From contig NZ_CP014475.1 of the NCBI RefSeq assembly GCF_001583415.1, positions 1,612,001-1,676,000 of the forward strand: a stretch of 64,000 bases of DNA, written 5' to 3'. Under the pieces are notes generated by a model, which was given only the letters and a program-made list of their open reading frames with translations, was not told the origin of the DNA and did no database searches. The stretch comes from Mycolicibacterium phlei. Lineage in GTDB: Bacteria > Actinomycetota > Actinomycetes > Mycobacteriales > Mycobacteriaceae. This document shows, piece by piece, positions 20,718 through 29,922 of the stretch. The number at the start of each line of letters is the position of its first letter. Positions within the stretch are counted from its first letter, which is position 1. The position numbers were made by a program, and so were the translations under genes.

Positions 20718-21261
20718 CCTCCGGCGACGGCTCCAGTAGCCGCCGGATGATGGCGCGCAGCCGCGGCAGCTCGGCGCCGCTGACCAGCTCGCAGCCGTGC
20801 AGTTCGGCGAGTTTGCGTGCCGCTGCGGTGAATTCGTGGTTGGTGACCACCATGGTCTTGGCGCAGTCCTGCATCGGGGCGCCGGCCACCACCTCCTGCA
20901 CCGCCTGCGCGCCGACCGGCCGGGACTGACGTTTGCACTGGATCGCAATGCGATTGGGTCGCCTGCCGACGATGATGTCCACACCCCAGTCGCCCGTCAT
21001 CGCCGTCATGATCACCGGAGCGCCGGTCGAGCGCGCGATGCGCGCGACGTAATCCTCGAACTCCGTCCCCGACATCTGCGCGGTGGCCTCGTCGCCGGGC
21101 GTCAGGGCCCCGGTGACCGCGCCGGCGAGGAACCGCGGCACGGCCGCGACCAGTATCGGGGTGCCGACCGCGAACGCCAGACAGTACAGCGGCGCCACCC
21201 CGGCCGCCCACGCCGTGATGCCCGCCGCCACGCCCACCGCCAGCAGCAGCCTGCCTCTCAC
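20710..21261 (-). CDS. Membrane-anchored Mrr-like nuclease-fold protein
   Basis: 183 aa from GTG 21261. A TTG 10 codons upstream is possible but weak. The N-terminus has two hydrophobic segments (LLLAVGVAAGITAWAAGVA and LAFAVGTPILVAAVPRFLA). A restriction-endonuclease/Mrr-type domain follows with GTEFEDYVA, the Asp of WGVDIIV and the QxK of AIQCKRQ, then VVVTNHEFTAAARKLA. The catalytic core is complete. It may act on DNA near the membrane or in defence, but no methylase or helicase is adjacent. It overlaps the 3' end of lat by 8 nt. Confidence 0.75.
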
Positions 21262-21294
21262 GCGCCGAATCGTAGAGGGCCGGCCCGACAACCG

Positions 21295-21320
21295 CGTTTA
21301 CCGGCGCGAACGCTCGGGAA
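21295..21320 (+). promoter_or_regulatory. SigF-type promoter upstream of the small membrane protein
   Basis: CGTTT (21295-21299), 16 bp, GGGAA (21316-21320), close to the mycobacterial SigF pattern GGTTT-N15-17-GGGTA. It lies 24 bp upstream of ATG 21344, leaving a short leader. Confidence 0.5.
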
Positions 21321-21343
21321 GTCCTGCCGCATCCAGTGGTGGG

Positions 21344-21721
21344 ATGAAAGAGACCGGGTTCATGTACGACGTTCCTGTTCGGGGAGACAACCAGCTGCGA
21401 GGCGTCCGCGACGCCGTACGGTTCGCGCTCGGCGCCGCCGCGGCGGGCGGGGTGCTGCTGTTCACCGCCGTGTTGTGGGTCGGCACCTGCCAGGGGGCGA
21501 CGGACGACGCGCTGGCCTGCGGCGCGCCGCAACGTACCCTGCTGGCACTGAGCGCGCCCGCGGTGCCGGCGCTCGGCGGGCTCTGCGCGCTGCACCGGAG
21601 CCGACGTGGCGGACAGCCGGCCTGGGCGTGGCAGGGCGCCGGACTGTTCCTGCTCACCTCGACGGTGCTGGTGCTCACCGCGAGCCTGCCGCCACTGACC
21701 GGTTCCACCGTGATCGGGTGA
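21344..21721 (+). CDS. Small membrane protein of the sigF locus (Rv3289c-like)
   Basis: 125 aa from ATG 21344; ATG 21362 would give 119 aa. Three hydrophobic segments: residues about 25-45, LALSAPAVPALGGLCAL, and AWQGAGLFLLTSTVLVLTA. Two Cys lie in the first loop. No catalytic motif. Position next to usfY matches the putative membrane protein Rv3289c of M. tuberculosis. A SigF-like promoter directly upstream suggests stress-linked expression. Function unknown. Confidence 0.7.
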   Translation: MKETGFMYDVPVRGDNQLRGVRDAVRFALGAAAAGGVLLFTAVLWVGTCQGATDDALACGAPQRTLLALSAPAVPALGGLCALHRSRRGGQPAWAWQGAGLFLLTSTVLVLTASLPPLTGSTVIG

Positions 21722-21729
21722 GCCCGTCC

Positions 21730-21754
21730 GGTTTCACCGCGCGGTAGCGGGGTA
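21730..21754 (+). promoter_or_regulatory. SigF promoter of usfY
   Basis: GGTTT (21730-21734), 15-bp spacer, GGGTA (21750-21754): an exact match to both SigF boxes. It ends 58 bp upstream of the usfY ATG. Predicted from consensus only. Confidence 0.75.
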
Positions 21755-21812
21755 GTCCTACCACGAATCGGGCACACCCGACGGTGGAGTGTGCCAGGAG
21801 AGGAGTACCGAG

Positions 21813-22118
21813 ATGAAGAGCCCCAAGGATCCCGTGGATCATGCGAGGACCACGCGGCCGCATGCCGGGGAGTCGATGAAGGACACCAGGAACATGCCGG
21901 GTCTGATCCTGGCGGGAGTGGCGCTGGTGTTGTTCGTCTCGGCGATCGCGGCACATGCTGTCAGCAACCACGGTGTCGGCATCGGGCTGGGCAGTACCTC
22001 AGCGGTGGTCTTCGTGGTGGCGGGCGGATGGCTGCTCGCCGAGCACATGCGGGTACGCAAGCTCGAGGAACGTTGGTACGCCGAGCATCCCGACGTCCGC
22101 CAGCAACGATCGAGTTAA
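21813..22118 (+). CDS. usfY: UsfY-like small membrane protein
   Basis: 101 aa. A polar, charged N-terminus (about 30 residues) precedes two transmembrane helices (LILAGVALVLFVSAIAAHAV and SAVVFVVAGGWLLAEHM) and a charged tail. ATG 21813 follows a good AGGAGAGGAG ribosome site. Placed upstream of rsbW-sigF with a consensus SigF promoter, as in M. tuberculosis Rv3288c. Role unknown; in the literature it is a SigF-regulated gene. Unlike M. tuberculosis, other genes separate it from rsbW here. Confidence 0.75.
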   Translation: MKSPKDPVDHARTTRPHAGESMKDTRNMPGLILAGVALVLFVSAIAAHAVSNHGVGIGLGSTSAVVFVVAGGWLLAEHMRVRKLEERWYAEHPDVRQQRSS

Positions 22119-22132
22119 TTGAGACCGCACGA

Positions 22133-22160
22133 AAAAGCCCAGCCGATCGGCTGGGCTTTT
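22133..22160. terminator. Bidirectional intrinsic terminator
   Basis: A perfect 28-nt palindrome, arms AAAAGCCCAGCCGA/TCGGCTGGGCTTTT, with A and T runs at either end. It lies between usfY and the convergent CsbD gene and can end transcription from both sides. Confidence 0.9.
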
Positions 22161-22168
22161 CTCGTTGA

Positions 22169-22408
22169 TCAGCGCTGCTCGGCTTCCTGCCGCTTCTCGG
22201 CGGCCTTGGCGCCGGCCCGTGCGGACTCCGCCTCGGCCTCCTTGCGCGCGGCGTCCTGCTGCGCGTCGGCCTTGTCCTGCTGGGCCTTGCCCTCGCGGAC
22301 CATGTCGTCACGCCCGGCGACGGTGCCGATCGTCTCCTTGGCCTTACCCTTGACGTCCTCGACGACGCCCTTGATGCCCTCTTCAGGGCCGCTGTTCTTC
22401 TCAGTCAT
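22169..22408 (-). CDS. CsbD-family stress protein
   Basis: 79 aa, highly charged, Ala/Glu/Lys-rich, mostly predicted helix. The CsbD-like core is at the N-terminus (GIKGVVEDVKGKAKETIGTV). CsbD proteins are general-stress products in Bacillus (SigB) and many actinobacteria; biochemical function unknown. A SigF-like promoter 40 bp upstream on the same strand supports membership of the SigF regulon. ATG 22408, with GAGGGAAGG as ribosome site. Confidence 0.85.
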   Translation of the reverse strand: MTEKNSGPEEGIKGVVEDVKGKAKETIGTVAGRDDMVREGKAQQDKADAQQDAARKEAEAESARAGAKAAEKRQEAEQR

Positions 22409-22447
22409 ACATACCTTCCCTCGGGGAATCTCCCCGTGCGGACCGGA

Positions 22448-22473
22448 TTCCCGACCGCTGGTCGGGCTAAACG
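22448..22473 (-). promoter_or_regulatory. SigF-type promoter of the CsbD gene
   Basis: On the minus strand CGTTT (22473-22469), 16 bp, GGGAA (22452-22448), 40 bp upstream of the CsbD start. Spacing is right and both boxes differ from consensus by one base. Confidence 0.65.
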
Positions 22474-22507
22474 TTGCGCTTAATCAACTGGTGCACAACA
22501 GTTTTCG

Positions 22508-22712
22508 TCACTCGTCCACGGGTGCGTCGTCGGGATCGAGCTCCACCGCGTCCAACTGCTCGCGCCAGTCGGCCTCGGGTGTCTCCAGCGGGGGAGCGGC
22601 GGGGTCCTCGACGGCGGCCTCCTCGTCGGCGGGGGGAGTCACGGGGGGCGCGTTGCTGTTCGACAGCGTCGGCGACGGACGCCTCGTCGGGCAGCTCCTG
22701 GTTGTGTGGCAT
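22508..22712 (-). pseudogene. Small acidic protein, frameshifted in a C/G run
   Basis: The frame from ATG 22712 begins MPHNQELPDEASVADAVEQQ, then turns Arg/Gly-rich without a stop. The adjacent frame continues the expected acidic protein: PPADEEAAVEDPAAPPLET, EADWREQLDAVELDPDD and a stop at 22508. Removing one base from either G6 run (22631-22636 or 22643-22648) joins them into a protein of about 67 aa of the type seen in many mycobacteria. Function unknown. Either a true frameshift, a slippage-controlled gene, or a sequence error. Confidence 0.65.
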
Positions 22713-22739
22713 CCCCGCCGGGTATCCGTCGGCACCCGT

Positions 22740-22775
22740 ATCGAAACGACCATCGAAACGACTATCGAAACGACC
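22740..22775. repeat. Three tandem 12-bp repeats
   Basis: ATCGAAACGACC, ATCGAAACGACT and ATCGAAACGACC follow one another 28-63 bp upstream of the frameshifted minus-strand gene. On that strand each unit shows a CGTTTC box resembling a SigF -35 element. A GGGTG lies 18 bp from the second box, a slightly long spacing. Confidence 0.7.
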
Positions 22776-22956
22776 GTCCTGGGTCGGCGGGGATGTTTGA
22801 GGTCGGGCCGGTCGTGGGTATCAGTGAGCCACCATGCACAAGTCTGGCTACTCTGCGCCCTCGGATCGTCGGCTGTCGCCGTACCCACGCCGGGTAGTCG
22901 CGCCTCCCGCTGTGCGGGCGGCGCACCTCAACACGGCGGCCATTTGGAGTCTCTGT

Positions 22957-22982
22957 GGTTAGCTGGGACTCGGCCTGGGGTA
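22957..22982 (+). promoter_or_regulatory. SigF promoter of rsbW-sigF
   Basis: GGTTA (22957-22961), 16 bp, GGGTA (22978-22982), 29 bp upstream of the rsbW ATG. It fits the known autoregulation of the usfX-sigF operon in mycobacteria. Confidence 0.8.
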
Positions 22983-23011
22983 ATCTCGCCTCGACATCGC
23001 CAGGAGGTCAA

Positions 23012-23452
23012 ATGGCCGACGTTGCCAACACGAATGCCGACGACAGGCAGGGGCACGGCGCGCGGTCGGTGGAACTCCGGGTCGCCGCCGAACTGGAGAA
23101 CCTCGCCGTTCTTCGCACCCTGGTCGCCGCCGTCGCGACATTCGAGGATCTCGACTTCGACGCCGTCGCCGATCTTCGGCTCGCCGTCGACGAGGCGTGC
23201 ACGCGACTCATCCGGTCCGCGGTACCCGACTCCGTGTTGTTACTCGTCATCGATCCGCGTGAGGACGCCGTCGTCATCGACGTGTCCACCACGTGCAAGA
23301 CGTCGGACATCCTGGCTCCCGGCAGTTTCAGCTGGCATGTACTCAGCTCGCTGACCGACGAGGTCAAGACGTTCCAGAACGGGCAGCGGCCCGGGGACGC
23401 GCAGGTGTTCGGTATCTCGATGACAACGAGACGAGCGAGCACGCTGCAGTGA
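23012..23452 (+). CDS. rsbW: Anti-sigma F factor RsbW/UsfX
   Basis: 146 aa from ATG 23012, preceded by a perfect AGGAGG. A GHKL-ATPase/HATPase_c-type anti-sigma factor that binds SigF and holds it inactive. The conserved N-box region is DLRLAVDEACTRLI. The later G-boxes are weak, as in other mycobacterial UsfX proteins. The stop overlaps the GTG start of sigF (GTGA), which ties synthesis of sigma factor and inhibitor. Confidence 0.9.
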   Translation: MADVANTNADDRQGHGARSVELRVAAELENLAVLRTLVAAVATFEDLDFDAVADLRLAVDEACTRLIRSAVPDSVLLLVIDPREDAVVIDVSTTCKTSDILAPGSFSWHVLSSLTDEVKTFQNGQRPGDAQVFGISMTTRRASTLQ

Positions 23453-24237
23453 CGCCGCCGACGTCGCAGGGTTCGTCGTCGCGTTCGAACTCTGAGTACG
23501 CGGATGTCGCCGACATGTTCCGCGCACTCAAGGAACTCCCGGAGGACTCCGCGAAGTTCCAGCGTCAGCGTGATCGCATCGTGGAGCGCTGCCTGCCGCT
23601 GGCCGACCACATCGCCCGCCGCTTCGACGGCCGCGGTGAGCCCCGTGAGGATCTGGTTCAGGTCGCCCGGGTGGGGCTGGTCAACGCGGTGATCCGGTTC
23701 GACGTGGAGGCCGGTTCGGACTTCGTGTCGTTCGCCGTCCCCACGATCATGGGGGAGGTCCGCAGGCACTTCCGTGACAACAGCTGGTCGGTGAAGGTGC
23801 CGCGCCGGCTCAAGGAACTGCACCTGCGGCTGGGCGCGGCCACCGCGGAGCTGTCCCAGCAGCTGGGCCGCGCGCCGACGGCGTCGGAACTGGCCGCCGA
23901 ACTCGAGATGGACCGCGACGAGGTGGTCGAAGGCCTGGTCGCCGGCAGCTCCTACAACACGCTGTCGATCGACAGCGGTGGCAGCGGCTCCGAGGACGCC
24001 CCGGCGATCGCCGACACCCTCGGCGACGTCGACTTCGGTCTGGATCAGATCGAGAACCGGGAAGCGTTGCGCCCCTTGCTCGCCGCGCTACCGGAGCGGG
24101 AACGCCAGGTGCTGGTGCTGCGCTTCTTCGAGTCGATGACCCAGACGCAGATCGCCGAGCGGGTCGGGGTGTCGCAGATGCACGTGTCGCGGCTGCTGGC
24201 CAAATCGCTAGCGCGACTCCGCGACCAGCTTGAGTAG
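23449..24237 (+). CDS. sigF: RNA polymerase sigma factor SigF
   Basis: 262 aa, the length of the M. tuberculosis protein. Region 2 contains LPLADHIARRF, LVQVARVGLVNAVIRFD and FRDNSWSVKVPRRLKEL. Region 3 contains QLGRAPTASELAAELEMD. Region 4 carries the helix-turn-helix MTQTQIAERVGVSQMHVSRL. Controls the general-stress and stationary-phase regulon. GTG start chosen because it overlaps the rsbW stop and gives the family N-terminus; the open frame continues upstream in rsbW sequence. The last 30 bases overlap the convergent STAS gene. Confidence 0.95.
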   Translation: MTPPTSQGSSSRSNSEYADVADMFRALKELPEDSAKFQRQRDRIVERCLPLADHIARRFDGRGEPREDLVQVARVGLVNAVIRFDVEAGSDFVSFAVPTIMGEVRRHFRDNSWSVKVPRRLKELHLRLGAATAELSQQLGRAPTASELAAELEMDRDEVVEGLVAGSSYNTLSIDSGGSGSEDAPAIADTLGDVDFGLDQIENREALRPLLAALPERERQVLVLRFFESMTQTQIAERVGVSQMHVSRLLAKSLARLRDQLE

Positions 24238-24663
24238 CGGCTTGTGCCGACGGTCGCCGGCCTCCAGAGCCGCCAGCGCCGCCGAGACGCTGTCGTACAC
24301 CGGCAGCGCACCGTCCGGGTCGCAGATCCGCAGCAGCCGGCTGACCGGCGGTCCGGGCGTCAGCGCCCAGTAGATATCCTCACCCGCGGTGCGCACGTTG
24401 AGGGTGTGCAGCGCGGAAAAGCCGGAGGTGCCGAAGAATTCGACACCGGTGAGGTCGACGACCAGACGGTGCAGCCGGTCACGGTGGCGCATCGCGTACG
24501 CGACGAACTCCTGTGCGTTGGCCGCGTCGATCTCGCCGTCGGCGGACACCACCGCGGTGGTGTCATCGACCCAGCGGGTGACGAAGTGCGCGGTGTGGCA
24601 TTCGCGCGGTTCGGCGAATGCGTCGGTGGAGAAGTTGGTGGAGAAATAGGAAATAGCAGACAC
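24208..24663 (-). CDS. STAS-domain anti-anti-sigma factor
   Basis: 151 aa with a STAS core from about residue 35: DGEIDAANAQEFVAYA, then VVDLTGVEFFGTSGFSALHT. The Ser of GTSG is the site that anti-sigma kinases phosphorylate in this family. It probably binds an RsbW-type protein, perhaps the neighbouring RsbW, to free SigF. This is family knowledge plus context; the partner is not proven. Convergent with and overlapping sigF by 30 nt. A SigF-like promoter lies about 86 bp upstream. Confidence 0.88.
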   Translation of the reverse strand: MSAISYFSTNFSTDAFAEPRECHTAHFVTRWVDDTTAVVSADGEIDAANAQEFVAYAMRHRDRLHRLVVDLTGVEFFGTSGFSALHTLNVRTAGEDIYWALTPGPPVSRLLRICDPDGALPVYDSVSAALAALEAGDRRHKPLLKLVAESR

Positions 24664-24692
24664 GGTAATGGCTCCATCAGTGAATACGAACT

Positions 24693-24709
24693 ACGAACTC
24701 TCGGTTCGT
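24693..24709. promoter_or_regulatory. Short dyad in the leader of the STAS gene
   Basis: ACGAAC (24693-24698), 5-bp loop, GTTCGT (24704-24709), with a further ACGAAC copy just before. It lies 30-46 bp upstream of the STAS start, between the predicted transcription start and the start codon. It could be an operator or an RNA hairpin. Confidence 0.35.
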
Positions 24710-24748
24710 CAAATTTTTGGGGGGAGATGCCCCTGCTCGTCGATGACG

Positions 24749-24774
24749 TTCCCAGCACGGCTGTGAACTCAACC
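24749..24774 (-). promoter_or_regulatory. SigF-type promoter of the STAS gene
   Basis: On the minus strand GGTTG (24774-24770), 16 bp, GGGAA (24753-24749). Each box differs from consensus by one base and the spacing is exact. Confidence 0.6.
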
Positions 24775-24874
24775 TGGTATGAACCCTACGCTGCATATTC
24801 GATGCGCACAATCGGTACCGGCATCACCGCGGGTCAGGGGCCGGAAGCGGCGGTGCATGCCGCACACTGATGTC

Positions 24875-25408
24875 ATGGCGTCGACGGTTGCCGGGGTGGT
24901 GCTGGCCGCGGGGGCGGGAACCCGCTTCGGAATGCCGAAAGTTCTTGCCGCCGAAGGAAAGTGGTTGTCCGTGGCGGTCGACGCGCTACGCGGGGGCGGC
25001 TGCGCGGATGTCGTCGTGGTGCTCGGCGCGGCGATCGTCGACGTGCCGGCGCCGGCCCGCGCGGTGGTCGCCCGGGACTGGGCCGACGGGCTGTCGGCGT
25101 CCGTGCGCGCAGGCATGACCTCCGTCGATGCCGATTTCGTGGTGCTGCACACCGTGGACACCCCGGACGTCGGCGCCGAGGTGGTGCGCCGCGTCGTCGA
25201 CGCCGCGCTCGCGTCGCCATCCGGTCTGGCCCGGGCCCGCTACGGCGGCGTGCCGGGACACCCGGTCGTGATCGCCCGTGCGCACCGGCCGGCGCTGCTG
25301 GCGCAGCTGCGCGGCGACGAGGGGGCGCGGGCGTTTCTGGCCGCGCGCGACGACGTCGTCGCCGTGGAGTGCGGGGATCTGGCGACCGGGCGGGATATCG
25401 ACCGCTAA
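24875..25408 (+). CDS. MobA/MocA-like nucleotidyltransferase
   Basis: 177 aa from ATG 24875. The NTP-transferase signature VVLAAGAGTRFGMPKVL is at the very N-terminus, with DWADGLSASVRAGM and TVDTPDVGAEVV further in. These match the MocA/MobA group, which transfers CMP or GMP to molybdopterin. Whether it serves molybdenum enzymes such as the one at 10.4 kb is inference. Longer upstream starts exist but would precede the signature by an unusual extension. It ends overlapping the next gene by 4 nt, tail to tail. Confidence 0.75.
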   Translation: MASTVAGVVLAAGAGTRFGMPKVLAAEGKWLSVAVDALRGGGCADVVVVLGAAIVDVPAPARAVVARDWADGLSASVRAGMTSVDADFVVLHTVDTPDVGAEVVRRVVDAALASPSGLARARYGGVPGHPVVIARAHRPALLAQLRGDEGARAFLAARDDVVAVECGDLATGRDIDR

Positions 25409-25734
25409 GCGATCGTCAGGCCCAGCATGGCGCTGGCGAAGCGTCGCACGGACTGCTCGGCGATGGTCGCCGCGTCACCGTGCCCGTCACGGAACCGTTT
25501 GTGCAGAACCGCTTTTCGTGGGTCGACGGTGATCTCGGCGAGCATCTCGCCGGTGGTCGGCTCGCACACCGCCCAGCTGTAGCCGGAGTCCGACGCCCAC
25601 AGCGCGCGGCACCTGGCGACGTAACCGGGATCGGTCTCACCCATCTCGGCCAGCGCCGGACGGTCGTCCATCAGCTCGTCGTCGCGCAGCGCGCGCAGAT
25701 ACCACGCGCCGGCGTTGATCTCCACCGGTTCCAT
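25405..25734 (-). CDS. Hypothetical protein, possible half-length GNAT-like protein
   Basis: 109 aa. The opening AWYLRALRDDELMDDRPAL and the segment YSWAVCEPTTGEMLAEITV resemble the first half of a GNAT acetyltransferase. The acetyl-CoA pyrophosphate loop is absent and the rest (SVRRFASAMLGLTIA) is a short helix. It is either a stand-alone small protein or a degenerate acetyltransferase. No function assigned. The accA3 terminator hairpin lies just upstream. Confidence 0.55.
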   Translation of the reverse strand: MEPVEINAGAWYLRALRDDELMDDRPALAEMGETDPGYVARCRALWASDSGYSWAVCEPTTGEMLAEITVDPRKAVLHKRFRDGHGDAATIAEQSVRRFASAMLGLTIA

Positions 25735-25750
25735 ATGTGCCTCTAAAAGC

Positions 25751-25788
25751 GAGCAGACGCAAAGTGAACGGGCACTTTGCGTCTGCTC
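25751..25788 (-). terminator. Strong hairpin terminator of accA3
   Basis: Perfect 16-bp arms GAGCAGACGCAAAGTG and CACTTTGCGTCTGCTC with a 6-nt loop, 12 bp after the accA3 stop on the minus strand and followed there by GCTTTTA. It probably ends the accA3 transcript. Confidence 0.85.
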
Positions 25789-25800
25789 GGCGAAAACGTG

Positions 25801-27633
<1,833 letters not shown>

Positions 27634-27716
27634 TTAAGAATGTATCGGACGGAGTGTATGCGCCCCGCTGGTGGCGCTGACGAGCCGGTCCCTTACCCGT
27701 GAGTAACCCGTGTGAA

Positions 27717-27749
27717 TCAGCGCGGTATCAGCGCGGTATCAGCGCAACC
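27717..27749. repeat. 11-bp tandem repeat at the 3' end of the SufE-like gene
   Basis: TCAGCGCGGTA occurs twice in tandem, then TCAGCGCAACC, which holds the real stop. Each copy begins with TCA, a TGA stop on the minus strand, so the duplication adds redundant stop codons. Confidence 0.6.
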
Positions 27750-28152
27750 GGTTCTTGATGCGCGCCAGCATCGCCGACATTCCGCGCAGCCGCAGCGGGC
27801 TGATCAGCGCGGCCAGGCCCAGCTCGCTGTAGAAGTCGTCGGGCACGGCGAGGATCTCGTCGGCGGGGTGGTCGTCGAGCCCGGCGGCCAGGATCGCGGC
27901 GAACCCACGGGTGGTCGGCGCCTCGGCGGGGGCGCTGAAGTACAGCCGGACATGCTCGCGGTCGGTGGCGTCGACATGCAGGAACAACGGCGACTGGCAC
28001 TCCGGCACCGGTTCCATCGCCGCCTCCTCGAGATCGGCGGGCAGCGGCGGCAGCTCGTTGGCGAACTCCAGCAGCAGCTGCAGCTTGTCCTGGCCGTCGA
28101 CCTCTTTGAACTCCGACACCACCTCGGCGAGGGCGGCCGGCATCACGCTCAT
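27739..28152 (-). CDS. SufE-like Fe-S/sulfur-transfer protein (Rv3284-like)
   Basis: 137 aa from ATG 28152, which overlaps the sseA stop (ATGA). The SufE fold is recognisable: [20 protein letters not shown], then the sulfur-accepting Cys in [31 protein letters not shown] and a C-terminal [16 protein letters not shown]. SufE proteins take persulfide from a cysteine desulfurase. Coupling to a rhodanese gene suggests a sulfur-relay pair. A longer open frame upstream lies inside sseA. Confidence 0.88.
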   Translation of the reverse strand: MSVMPAALAEVVSEFKEVDGQDKLQLLLEFANELPPLPADLEEAAMEPVPECQSPLFLHVDATDREHVRLYFSAPAEAPTTRGFAAILAAGLDDHPADEILAVPDDFYSELGLAALISPLRLRGMSAMLARIKNRLR

Positions 28153-29045
28153 GAGGAGCTGGGCGCCTCGCCCGGCTCCTCGCCGGCCACGATCGGCACG
28201 CGCACCGCGTTGCCCCACTCGGTCCAGGAGCCGTCGTAGTTGCGCACGTTCGGCAGGCCGAGCAGGTAGGTCAGCACGAACCAGGTGTGGCTCGAGCGCT
28301 CCCCGATGCGGCAGTAGACGATCGTCTCATCGTCGGGGGACAGGAACCTGTACAGCTCCTCGAGTTCGGCGCGGCTGCGGAACCGCCCGCTGTCATCGGC
28401 GGCCTTGGCCCACGGGATCGAGACCGCGGTGGGAATGTGCCCGCCGCGCAGCGCGCCCTCCTCCGGGTAGTCCGGCATGTGGGTGCGCTCACCGGTGTAC
28501 TCCTGCGGGGAGCGGACGTCGATCAGCGGCTGGCGGCCGATCGCGGCCAGCACGTCGTCCTTGAACGCCCGGATCGGGGCGTCGCTGCGCTCGACGACGG
28601 GGTAGCCGGCGGTCTGCTTGGACGGCACGTCCAGGGTGGTCTCGCGGCCGTCGGAGATCCACAGGTCGCGCCCGCCGTTGAGCAGGCGCACGTCCTCGTG
28701 GCCGAACAGGGTGAACACCCACAGCGCGTAGGCGGCCCACCAGTTGCTCTTGTCGCCGTAGATCACCACGGTGTCGTCGCGGCTGATGCCCTTGCGGTTC
28801 ATCAGGTCGGCGAACTGCTCCCCGGTGATGTAGTCGCGCACGTGCGGATCGTTGAGGTCGACGTGCCAGTCGATCTTCACCGCGCCGGGGATGTGGCCGG
28901 TGTCGTAGAGCAGGACGTCTTCGTCGGATTCGACTATCGCCAGCCCGGGCCGGCCGAGGTTGGCCGACAACCAGTCGGCGGTGACCAGGCGCTCCGGGTG
29001 GGCGTAGGACTGCAGGGCGGGATCGGGATCGGCAGGCAGAGGCAC
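28149..29045 (-). CDS. sseA: Thiosulfate sulfurtransferase (rhodanese)
   Basis: 298 aa with two rhodanese domains. The N-terminal one ([20 protein letters not shown]) is inactive. The C-terminal one has [11 protein letters not shown] and the catalytic Cys loop [13 protein letters not shown]. It transfers sulfane sulfur to thiols. Syntenic with M. tuberculosis sseA (Rv3283), with the SufE-like gene directly downstream. In M. tuberculosis maf and accE5-accD5 lie on its other side; here a polysaccharide block intervenes. Confidence 0.93.
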   Translation of the reverse strand: MPLPADPDPALQSYAHPERLVTADWLSANLGRPGLAIVESDEDVLLYDTGHIPGAVKIDWHVDLNDPHVRDYITGEQFADLMNRKGISRDDTVVIYGDKSNWWAAYALWVFTLFGHEDVRLLNGGRDLWISDGRETTLDVPSKQTAGYPVVERSDAPIRAFKDDVLAAIGRQPLIDVRSPQEYTGERTHMPDYPEEGALRGGHIPTAVSIPWAKAADDSGRFRSRAELEELYRFLSPDDETIVYCRIGERSSHTWFVLTYLLGLPNVRNYDGSWTEWGNAVRVPIVAGEEPGEAPSSS

Positions 29046-29097
29046 AACGCAGAGCCTACCCAGCGGTCGGCCGACGCGCGGTCACCTCTGAACTTGC

Positions 29098-29126
29098 TTG
29101 TTCCGGCAAACTCTCTACGGTATGAA
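29098..29126 (+). promoter_or_regulatory. Possible promoter of polysaccharide block A
   Basis: TTGTTC (29098-29103), 17 bp, TATGAA (29121-29126), about 100 bp upstream of the first acetyltransferase start. Moderate match to a SigA-type promoter, in the divergent gap after sseA. Confidence 0.4.
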
Positions 29127-29223
29127 GTCCGGAAGGTATCCGATAGGCAATGGCTAATTCGGCGACGGGCGATGTCGGCACGACGGTCCCGGGGCCGCGG
29201 TCAGAAGCGGGAGCAGGACTGAC

Positions 29224-29850
29224 GTGAGCGTAGAACCGCATGCAGACGCCGATGTCGTGGCGCGCAGGAAGGCGGCTGCCCCGGCGCTGAAGGTGCCTCC
29301 GGCACACGGTGAGACCCGGTGGCGCAGGCTGCGCAACCGCGTTGCCGAGCAAATATTCAATTCATTCATCACCCAGGTGCCGTCGCACACGGTCCGGCAG
29401 GGTTACCTGCGCGCCTTCGGAGCCGACATCGGGAAGAACTCGGCGATCATGCGGGGGACCCTCGTCTACGGCATCCCGTACCTGACCATCGGCGACGAGA
29501 CCGCGATCGGGTGGCGCTGCATGCTCGACGCCACCGGCGGGCTCTACATCGGCAATAACGTCACCATCGCCAGCGACGTGCACATCATCGGCAGCATCCG
29601 TGACATTGATCACCCGGGCCTGCGGCCGGTGCCGACCCCGACGGTGGTCGAGGACTACGCGTGGATCGCCAGCCGGGCGGTGGTGCTGCCCGCGCACATC
29701 GGCCGCGGCGCCGTGGTCGCCGGGCAGGCGACGGTGTACCGCGACATCGACGAACTCGAGGTGGTGGGCGGTGACCCGCTCAAGACCATCGCGCAGCGTG
29801 ACCCCGACGCACTCGGCTACACCGCGGGCTACCGTCCGCTGTTCTCGTAG
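29224..29850 (+). CDS. Left-handed beta-helix acetyltransferase (WcaF-type), copy 1
   Basis: 208 aa from GTG 29224. Hexapeptide repeats fill the centre (ADIGKNSAIMRGTL to GNNVTIASDVHI). The likely catalytic His is in RDIDHPGLRPVP, and the C-terminal cap has VVGGDPLKTIAQRDPDAL. Such enzymes O- or N-acetylate sugars from acetyl-CoA. The short N-terminal motif ARRKAAAPALKVPP recurs in the two homologues at 41.0 and 42.8 kb, marking a shared family. First gene of block A. GDP/UDP-sugar target unknown. Confidence 0.85.
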   Translation: MSVEPHADADVVARRKAAAPALKVPPAHGETRWRRLRNRVAEQIFNSFITQVPSHTVRQGYLRAFGADIGKNSAIMRGTLVYGIPYLTIGDETAIGWRCMLDATGGLYIGNNVTIASDVHIIGSIRDIDHPGLRPVPTPTVVEDYAWIASRAVVLPAHIGRGAVVAGQATVYRDIDELEVVGGDPLKTIAQRDPDALGYTAGYRPLFS

Positions 29851-29922
29851 GGCCGTGCCGCCGACGACGACGTCCGCTTGCGCGCCATTGAATCCCCCGA
29901 AATCGACCGATTGGCTTGATCG

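Noticed and set aside
22713..22775. SigF promoter for the frameshifted small gene
   Set aside because: GTTT boxes exist, but the nearest GGGTG gives an 18-bp spacer and a mismatched -10, so I list the repeat only.
22740..22775. CRISPR-like array
   Set aside because: Only three 12-bp units without spacers and no cas genes; an ordinary tandem repeat.
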